From contig JBOGJI010000137.1 in assembly GCA_050747865.1 (NCBI GenBank), positions 1 to 10,351 on the forward strand: a stretch of 10,351 nucleotides of DNA, read 5' to 3'. The notes below the pieces were generated by a model. It worked only from the letters and a program-made list of their open reading frames with translations, made no database searches and was not told the origin of the DNA. A program made the position numbers and the translations under genes. This stretch comes from JBOGJI01 sp050747865 (GTDB taxonomy: Bacteria; Acidobacteriota; Thermoanaerobaculia; Multivoradales; JAHEKO01). Each line of letters begins with the position of its first letter. Within the stretch, counting starts at the first letter, position 1. Below, one piece after another: positions 6,912 through 10,351 of this stretch.

Positions 6912-7246
6912 CCCAGGCGCAGTACATACGGCGGCTCCTCGCCGACTACCAAAGCCTGCCCGACACCCAAGGCCGTGTCCGACCCGCCGATCGTCGGCTC
7001 GCCCAGCGCCTCTTTGCCGACGGCGTGCCGCTGCCGCTCGTCCGTGCGGCCCTCCGTGTCGCCGTCTCCCGACGCCGCGCCAGGCCCGCCGACGCCACGC
7101 CGCTGCCACCCATCCGCTCGCTCCACTACTTCCTGCCCGTCATCGAAGAGGCCAGCAACCTGCCCCAGGACTACCTCGACTACATCTGCCGCCGGCATCA
7201 CATCACCGCTGATCACCACCAAGCTGGCTGCGAACCACGAATCTAG
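6908..7246 (+). CDS. Fourth small protein of the IS21-type element, coupled to istB
   Basis: A 112-residue protein starting at GTG 6908, overlapping the istB stop by four bases (GTGA). The sequence includes VRPADRRLAQRLFADGVPLP, then LVRAALRVAVSRR, LPPIRSLHYFLPVIEEA and LPQDYLDYICRR. I recall small hypothetical proteins with a LPPIRSLHYF-PVI-E block beside transposase genes, but know of no assigned function. It looks helical, with no membrane segment. The last dozen residues are encoded by the right inverted repeat, and the TAG stop (7244-7246) falls inside the repeat, which ties the gene to the element. Codon overlap implies translation from the istAB transcript. It might be a target-selection or regulatory factor; that is a guess. 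A shadow frame is less likely because the reading frame is GC3-rich and the protein block is familiar. Confidence 0.68.
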   Translation: MTQAQYIRRLLADYQSLPDTQGRVRPADRRLAQRLFADGVPLPLVRAALRVAVSRRRARPADATPLPPIRSLHYFLPVIEEASNLPQDYLDYICRRHHITADHHQAGCEPRI

Positions 7247-7255
7247 CCGACTATG
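7214..7255 (-). repeat. Right terminal inverted repeat of the IS21-type element
   Basis: Read on the minus strand from 7255 inward, it starts CATAGTCGGCT and ends GGTGGTG, in register with the left repeat. It encodes the last residues and stop of the fourth transposon gene. Confidence 0.7.
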
Positions 7256-7335
7256 AGCGCTTCCTGGCAGCCGCTAACACCCTGTAAGCGCAGTGGCTCG
7301 ATTTGCGCAGGATCATGCCACAAACAGAGCGTTCT

Positions 7336-7402
7336 TGGCGCGATTGTGGCGCGATCCCCTTGACTTCGACCAACGAGTGGCGCAATAGTGCGAATCGCGC
7401 CA
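7336..7402 (+). promoter_or_regulatory. Fic-gene promoter with four TGGCGCGAT operator-like repeats
   Basis: Direct copies of TGGCGCGAT occur at 7336-7344 and 7347-7355 (11 bp apart, one helical turn). A copy with one mismatch is at 7378-7386 and a perfect inverted copy at 7394-7402. Between the second and third copies is TTGACT (7360-7365), then an 18-base spacer and AATAGT (7384-7389), a reasonable -35/-10 pair. The third and fourth copies form a larger imperfect palindrome (7371-7383 with 7397-7409, 11 of 13 pairs) centred on the -10. A repressor bound there would block transcription. The winged helix at the N-terminus of the Fic protein encoded next is the obvious candidate. Confidence 0.62.
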
Positions 7403-7417
7403 CTTGGTGGAGACTTC

Positions 7418-8821
7418 ATGGCCAGGAGAGCCCTCGTCACCGAGCTCGATGCGCTCGTCAGGGCAGCGGCCGAGTCCGCCGAAGACATCCGTGTCGGCGA
7501 GCTTCAGGCGGTCCTTCCGCATCTGCCGAGACGCACGTTGCAGCGCCGCCTGAAGCAGTTGGCTCGGGAAGGCCGCCTGGTGCGAACTGGCAGAGGACCC
7601 GCTGTCCGATATCGAGTGCCACGCGAGGAGAGCGCGCGGGTCTTCGAGGCCCTATTCATCGAATCGGGCGAACGGATCTTCACACCCAGCTTGCTGCCGC
7701 TCTCGCCGGAAGGGTCCGAGGTGCGGCGCCTGGTCGACCGTCCGATCGCCCTGCGCACGCCGGTGGGCTATCGCCGCGCCTTCCTGGACGACTCCGAGCC
7801 GAACCGAACTCACTACCTCACGACCGAATTGCGTCAGCGTCTGCACGCACTGGGCCGGTCGCCGGTCGGCGACCGGCCGGCCGGCACGTACGCTCGCCAG
7901 ATCCTGAATCGCCTGTTGATCGACCTCGCCTGGGCGTCGAGCCGTCTGGAGGGCAACACGTACACGCGACTGGACACGCAGAACCTTATCGCCTTTGGTC
8001 GTGCCGCCGAGGGCAAGGATCGTGCCGAGACGCAGATGATCCTCAACCACAAACAGGCGATCGAGATGCTCGTCGAGGAAGCCGAAACGATCGGCTTCGA
8101 CCGCTACACGTTCCAGAATCTGCACGCGCTGCTGGCCGAGAACCTGCGTCTGGACCCAGGCGCCGCGGGACGCCTGCGTACGATCGAAGTGGCGATCAGC
8201 GGCACCGTGTTCACTCCGCTGGCCATCCCCCAGCAGATCGATGAGCTCTTCGGACGACTCCTGGCCAAGGCCGACGCCGTCGAGGATCCGTTCGAACAGG
8301 CGTTCCTCATCATGGTGCACCTGCCCTACCTCCAGCCTTTCGAGGACGTGAACAGGCGAGTCTCGCGGCTGGGTGCCAACATCCCGTTGATCCGGCACAA
8401 TCTGGCGCCGCTGTCCTTCGTGGACGTGCCCGAGGCCGAGTACATTGCCGGCACGTTGGGCGTTTACGAGCTCAATCGGGTCGAGCTCCTGCGCGATGTC
8501 TTCGTCTGGGCGTACGAGCGTTCCTGTCAGCGCTACACCGCCATCAAGGACAGCCTGCCGGAGCCCGATCCCCTGCGCCTGCGCCATCGCGACGCACTGA
8601 CCGCGGTGGTCAGCGGCATCGTGCGCGACATGGCCGAGATCGAGGGTGACGCGATCCGCCGGCTCGCTGAGGGAAAGGTGGGCCCGGAGGAAATGGAGGC
8701 CTTTGTCGCACTGGCGATCAATGAGCTCTACCAGTTGCACGAGGGCAACCTGGCCCGATTCCGGCTGCGGCCCTCGGAGTTTCGCCGCTGGCGAGCGAAG
8801 ATCGAGGGCTCGACGCAATGA
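7418..8821 (+). CDS. Winged-helix Fic-family protein with Gln in place of the catalytic His
   Basis: A 467-residue protein. Residues 1-75 form a winged helix-turn-helix (VGELQAVLPHLPRRTLQRRL, then a GRLVRTGRGPAVRYRV wing). Residues 174-180, SSRLEGN, match the (S/T)xxxE(G/N) inhibitory motif, here located before the Fic core. The Fic core is LPYLQPFEDVNRRVSR (Fic motif at 306-317). Compared with HxFx(D/E)GNxRxxR, His is Gln306 and the first Gly is Val, while Phe, Asp, Asn and both Arg remain. I recall a subfamily with a similar LQPFEDVNKR motif, so this is probably not a recent mutation. Standard Fic enzymes transfer AMP from ATP to a protein hydroxyl and need that His; activity here is uncertain. 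ATG 7418 has GGTGGAG 5 bases upstream; the in-frame ATG at 7388 lies in the -10 region. The stop overlaps the next gene (ATGA). Confidence 0.88.
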   Translation: MARRALVTELDALVRAAAESAEDIRVGELQAVLPHLPRRTLQRRLKQLAREGRLVRTGRGPAVRYRVPREESARVFEALFIESGERIFTPSLLPLSPEGSEVRRLVDRPIALRTPVGYRRAFLDDSEPNRTHYLTTELRQRLHALGRSPVGDRPAGTYARQILNRLLIDLAWASSRLEGNTYTRLDTQNLIAFGRAAEGKDRAETQMILNHKQAIEMLVEEAETIGFDRYTFQNLHALLAENLRLDPGAAGRLRTIEVAISGTVFTPLAIPQQIDELFGRLLAKADAVEDPFEQAFLIMVHLPYLQPFEDVNRRVSRLGANIPLIRHNLAPLSFVDVPEAEYIAGTLGVYELNRVELLRDVFVWAYERSCQRYTAIKDSLPEPDPLRLRHRDALTAVVSGIVRDMAEIEGDAIRRLAEGKVGPEEMEAFVALAINELYQLHEGNLARFRLRPSEFRRWRAKIEGSTQ

Positions 8822-9165
8822 GCTCGCACCCACAGTTCGACCGCTATGTCGGCATCGACTACTCCGGTGCGGAGACACCTACGGCCAGCCTGAAAGGGCT
8901 GCGCGTCTATGTCGCTGACCGAGTGTCGCCGCCCGCTGAGGTGGCTCCGCCACCTGGCCCCAAGAAATACTGGACGAGACGCGGGATCGCGGAGTGGCTC
9001 GAGCAGAGTCTCTCAGAGCACCCACGGACGTTTGTCGGAATCGACCACGCCTTCTCGTTTCCTCTGCCGTACTTCGAGAAGTATCGCTTGCCTCTCGACT
9101 GGGGCACGTTCCTCGATGACTTCCAGCGGTACTGGCCAACCGACGAGGATCACGTCTACATCTGA
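8818..9165 (+). CDS. Truncated RNase H-fold-like (DUF429-like) hypothetical protein
   Basis: 115 residues, starting in the ATGA overlap with the Fic gene stop. VGIDYSGAETPTASLKGLRV (Asp14 in the first strand) and TFVGIDHAFSFPL (Asp76) resemble the early strands of an RNase H-like fold. The family I recall with this N-terminus runs to roughly 240-260 residues. Here it stops after PTDEDHVYI, where relatives continue with another conserved half that should hold the remaining acidic residues. No continuation is visible in any frame downstream before the next gene, so the 3' half was probably lost by rearrangement rather than by a simple frameshift. It may be non-functional. The overlap implies translational coupling to the Fic protein and perhaps a former joint role. 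The family assignment is tentative; its truncated state is more secure. Confidence 0.6.
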   Translation: MSSHPQFDRYVGIDYSGAETPTASLKGLRVYVADRVSPPAEVAPPPGPKKYWTRRGIAEWLEQSLSEHPRTFVGIDHAFSFPLPYFEKYRLPLDWGTFLDDFQRYWPTDEDHVYI

Positions 9166-9210
9166 CCGGCGTCAATCATTCTGTCGTAAACTGCCTGCCG
9201 AGGAGGCGCA

Positions 9211-9540
9211 ATGGGAAGCGGCCACAACGCCATGCAAACTCTAGATGCCTATATCGAGAGCTCGCCGGAAGTCCGCGGCGGGAAGCCGCGGATCGCGGGG
9301 ACTCGCCTGACGGTGGCCGATGTGATCCTCATGCATCTGCGCCTAGGACAGTCCACCGAAGAGATCGCTGGGACGTACGATCTGGCTCTTGCGGCCGTGC
9401 ATGCGGCCCTGGCCTACTACTATGACCACCGAGCCGATGTCGACCGATCGATCGAGGAAGACGAGGCTTACGCCGAAGCCTTTAGCCGCCAGAACCCGTC
9501 ACCGCTCCGGGAGAAGCTGAAGTCCCTGAGCGGTGCGTGA
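9211..9540 (+). CDS. DUF433-family antitoxin
   Basis: 109 residues of the DUF433 (COG2442) family. The core is GGKPRIAGTRLTVADVILMH, with a following QSTEEIAGTYDLALAAVHAA helix-turn-helix used for DNA binding, and a C-terminal tail (about 80-109) expected to bind the toxin. The family partners PIN-like toxins in VapBC-type pairs. ATG 9211 is preceded by AGGAGG (9201-9206) 4 bases away; an in-frame Met at residue 8 is a possible alternative. The gap 9166-9210 holds TAAACT (9187-9192) as a weak -10 candidate without a good -35. The stop overlaps the toxin start by 8 bases. Probably autoregulated, as such pairs are. Confidence 0.85.
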   Translation: MGSGHNAMQTLDAYIESSPEVRGGKPRIAGTRLTVADVILMHLRLGQSTEEIAGTYDLALAAVHAALAYYYDHRADVDRSIEEDEAYAEAFSRQNPSPLREKLKSLSGA

Positions 9541-9868
9541 TCGCATCCGGTTTCATCTCGACGAACCCGTCGATCTGGCCGTGGCGAGAGCCCTTCGTCG
9601 CCACGGCATCGACGTTACGACCACTCCCGAGAGCGGCCTGAGAACGGCTTCAGACAAGCATCAACTCGAATTCGCCAGCCGTGAGGGCCGCGTCCTCGTG
9701 ACGCACGATGCCGACTTCCTCCGCCTCGCCGCTAAAGGGAACCGGCACCATGGTATTGCGTACTGCCACAAGGCTTCCCGTTCTGTCGGGCAAATGGTCC
9801 GCTCGCTGATTCTCATGTACGAGGTGTTGGCGCCGGAGGAGATCCGAGGCCGCGTAGAGTTCTTATAG
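9533..9868 (+). CDS. DUF5615 PIN-like toxin
   Basis: 111 residues with the DUF5615 / Mut7-C-like PIN architecture. FHLDE puts acidic residues at 10-11, and LVTHDADFLRLA gives the second pair, Asp59 and Asp61. Between them, GIDVTTTPESGL and the DKHQLEFASREGR helix are typical. PIN-fold enzymes are metal-dependent ribonucleases, so an RNA-cleaving toxin is expected from family. The GTG start at 9533 overlaps the DUF433 stop by 8 bases, indicating coupled translation. Length is normal for the family and the acidic residues are kept. The exact target RNA cannot be read from sequence. Confidence 0.85.
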   Translation: MRDRIRFHLDEPVDLAVARALRRHGIDVTTTPESGLRTASDKHQLEFASREGRVLVTHDADFLRLAAKGNRHHGIAYCHKASRSVGQMVRSLILMYEVLAPEEIRGRVEFL

Positions 9869-9905
9869 GTGCCAGAAGAAGTGGTCGGTACCTCGGGTTG
9901 GCTCC

Positions 9906-10133
9906 ATTAGGTCCACTTGGTGCAAGCAGCGCCTGCGGGCTTGCCGGCGTGGCCGATCGTGCCGCCTCCATCGCCTGCCGCGACATCGAGACGCGACAGC
10001 GGTGGCGCGGCCGCCACGAGCCCGGCCGCTGGCACCGGCGCCGGATCTTCGGGCGCGGCGGCCACCAGCCTCAGCTCCTTCTCACCGGCCCGCGCCGAGG
10101 CGGGCACCGGGACGGTGCAGGGCACGTTTGCAG
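9906..10133 (-). pseudogene. Unidentified GC3-biased fragment fused to the kynureninase-like start
   Basis: A minus-strand frame that includes SARAGEKELRLVAAAPEDP and APPLSRLDVAAGD has strongly G/C-ended codons, which suggests former coding sequence. It ends at 9907-9909. I cannot name the family; it is Ala/Pro-rich. It is out of frame with the kynureninase-like beginning upstream (10134-10229) and has no ribosome site of its own that I can see. It may be chance in high-GC DNA. Otherwise 9869-10133 shows nothing I can support. Confidence 0.22.
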
Positions 10134-10229
10134 TCCCGAGAGCAGCAGCCGCTCGGCGACGCGAAAGCGCGAATAGTGCCGACTCAGTGGATTCGGATGC
10201 CGCGCCAGGTCCTCGATGCTCAGCGCCAT
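10134..10229 (-). pseudogene. 5' remnant of a kynureninase-like PLP-enzyme gene
   Basis: The minus-strand ATG at 10229-10227 begins MALSIEDLARHPNPLSRHYS, followed by RFRVAERLLLSG. This matches, from memory, the start of a bacterial kynureninase-like (aminotransferase class V) family, in which the next residues are normally GHSHQAWPD. Here the match ends after codon 32 and the frame runs into unrelated sequence with an early stop. The ribosome site AAGGA sits about 7 bases before the ATG. So the start of the gene is intact and the body has been removed by a deletion or rearrangement with its breakpoint near 10133. The full enzyme would be about 400 residues and PLP-dependent, acting on kynurenine or a related compound. 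Confidence 0.6.
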
Positions 10230-10288
10230 TGGTAGATCCTTACTGCCTCCCCGCCGTTTGGCGAGGGTTGAAGTCAAGACCCCCTTTC

Positions 10289-10321
10289 AAACCGTGCATG
10301 CGGATTTCCCGCACACGGCTT
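10289..10321 (-). ncRNA. Group II intron domain V (intron body beyond the right edge)
   Basis: Read on the minus strand, AAGCCGTG pairs with CACGGTTT (8 pairs; the AGC catalytic triad faces GTT with the usual G-U wobble). A 2-base TG bulge on the 3' side follows the upper stem TGCGG / CCGCA, which is capped by GAAAT. This is the architecture of group II intron domain V. The intron would run on the minus strand with its reverse transcriptase gene to the right of 10351. Domain VI and the exact 3' end are not clear in 10230-10288. A hairpin-forming segment, CCTCGCC-AAAC-GGCGGGG on the minus strand (about 10249-10266), follows. Confidence 0.7.
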
Positions 10322-10351
10322 ACGGGTGGCCGCTCGGGTCGCGGCATTACG

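Larger units (their letters stand above)
3891..7255 (+). mobile_element. IS21-family transposon with two extra genes
   Basis: The ends are defined by imperfect 42-bp inverted repeats (3891-3932 and 7214-7255) that align without gaps. Inside lie, all rightward, a cysteine-rich small gene, istA (DDE transposase), istB (AAA+ helper ATPase) and a fourth small gene overlapping istB. The span of about 3.37 kb is longer than a typical two-gene IS21 element (about 2-2.5 kb). I see no clear 4-8 bp target duplication at these ends, so the exact boundary may be off by a few bases, or the flanks may have changed since insertion. The left end lies 28 bases after the stop of the DUF499 remnant. All four frames look intact, so the element may be functional. 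Confidence 0.8.

Noticed and set aside
6081..7109. Long minus-strand open frame opposite istB and the fourth gene (342 residues)
   Set aside because: Low-complexity Gly/Ala/Arg composition and no motifs; istB on the other strand has both Walker motifs.
3901..7279. TGTTAGCG at 3901-3908 and CGCTAACA at 7272-7279 as the transposon ends
   Set aside because: The TG...CA form is attractive, but identity stops after 8 bases, whereas the 3891/7255 pairing extends gapless over 42 bases. No target duplication supports either choice, so some doubt remains.
7336..7402. The TGGCGCGAT repeats as a CRISPR array or replication iterons
   Set aside because: Only four 9-bp copies, mixed orientation, uneven spacing and directly placed on a promoter; no Cas or Rep gene is nearby.
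7388..7417. Upstream in-frame ATG at 7388 as the Fic start
   Set aside because: It overlaps the -10 box and operator palindrome and lacks a ribosome site; ATG 7418 has GGTGGAG at good spacing.
9898..10176. 92-residue plus-strand frame after the PIN-like toxin
   Set aside because: Arg/Gly-rich composition, no motif, no ribosome site, and it runs antisense to the recognisable kynureninase-like start.

Overview
The window is high-GC bacterial DNA (G/C-rich third codon positions, compact gene overlaps, GTG and TTG starts alongside ATG). The gene families fit an environmental high-GC Gram-negative bacterium, for example the Acidobacteria, Myxococcota or other proteobacteria. That is an impression, and nothing here fixes the taxon. 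It is accessory DNA: almost every gene belongs to a defence-type, toxin-antitoxin or mobile-element family, and several genes are broken. I saw no housekeeping operon, rRNA, tRNA or CRISPR array.

Layout. (1) 1-2571: a DUF499-family P-loop ATPase entering from the left edge, cut just before its Walker A motif. (2) 2591-3541: a minus-strand RES toxin / Xre-MbcA-ParS antitoxin operon with its own promoter. (3) 3551-3863: a decayed second copy of the DUF499 3' end, so the toxin-antitoxin operon sits between two copies of the same gene tail. (4) 3891-7255: an IS21-type transposon, about 3.4 kb, bounded by imperfect 42-bp inverted repeats. It carries four genes instead of two: a cysteine-rich small protein, IstA, IstB and a small fourth protein whose stop codon lies inside the right inverted repeat. 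The leader holds a G-run cluster and two hairpins. (5) 7336-9165: a promoter surrounded by four copies of TGGCGCGAT, then a winged-helix Fic-family protein with Gln where the catalytic His should be. It is coupled by a 4-base overlap to a truncated RNase H-fold-like protein. (6) 9211-9868: an overlapping DUF433 / DUF5615 PIN-like toxin-antitoxin pair. (7) 9869-10351: debris on the minus strand: a GC3-biased fragment I cannot name, the first 32 codons of a kynureninase-like gene, and domain V of a group II intron whose body lies beyond the right edge.

How the parts work together. The DUF499 ATPase would be one part of a multi-gene system whose other members lie to the left. The two toxin-antitoxin pairs are probably self-maintaining additions. 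The transposon genes form one tightly packed unit (17-base and 4-base overlaps), which suggests the two extra proteins are part of the element. The Fic gene is the only gene here with an elaborate control region, and its own N-terminal winged helix is the natural candidate regulator. The points most worth following are the duplicated DUF499 tail around the RES module, the two accessory proteins of the IS21-type element, and the Fic gene's operator array with its non-canonical active site.
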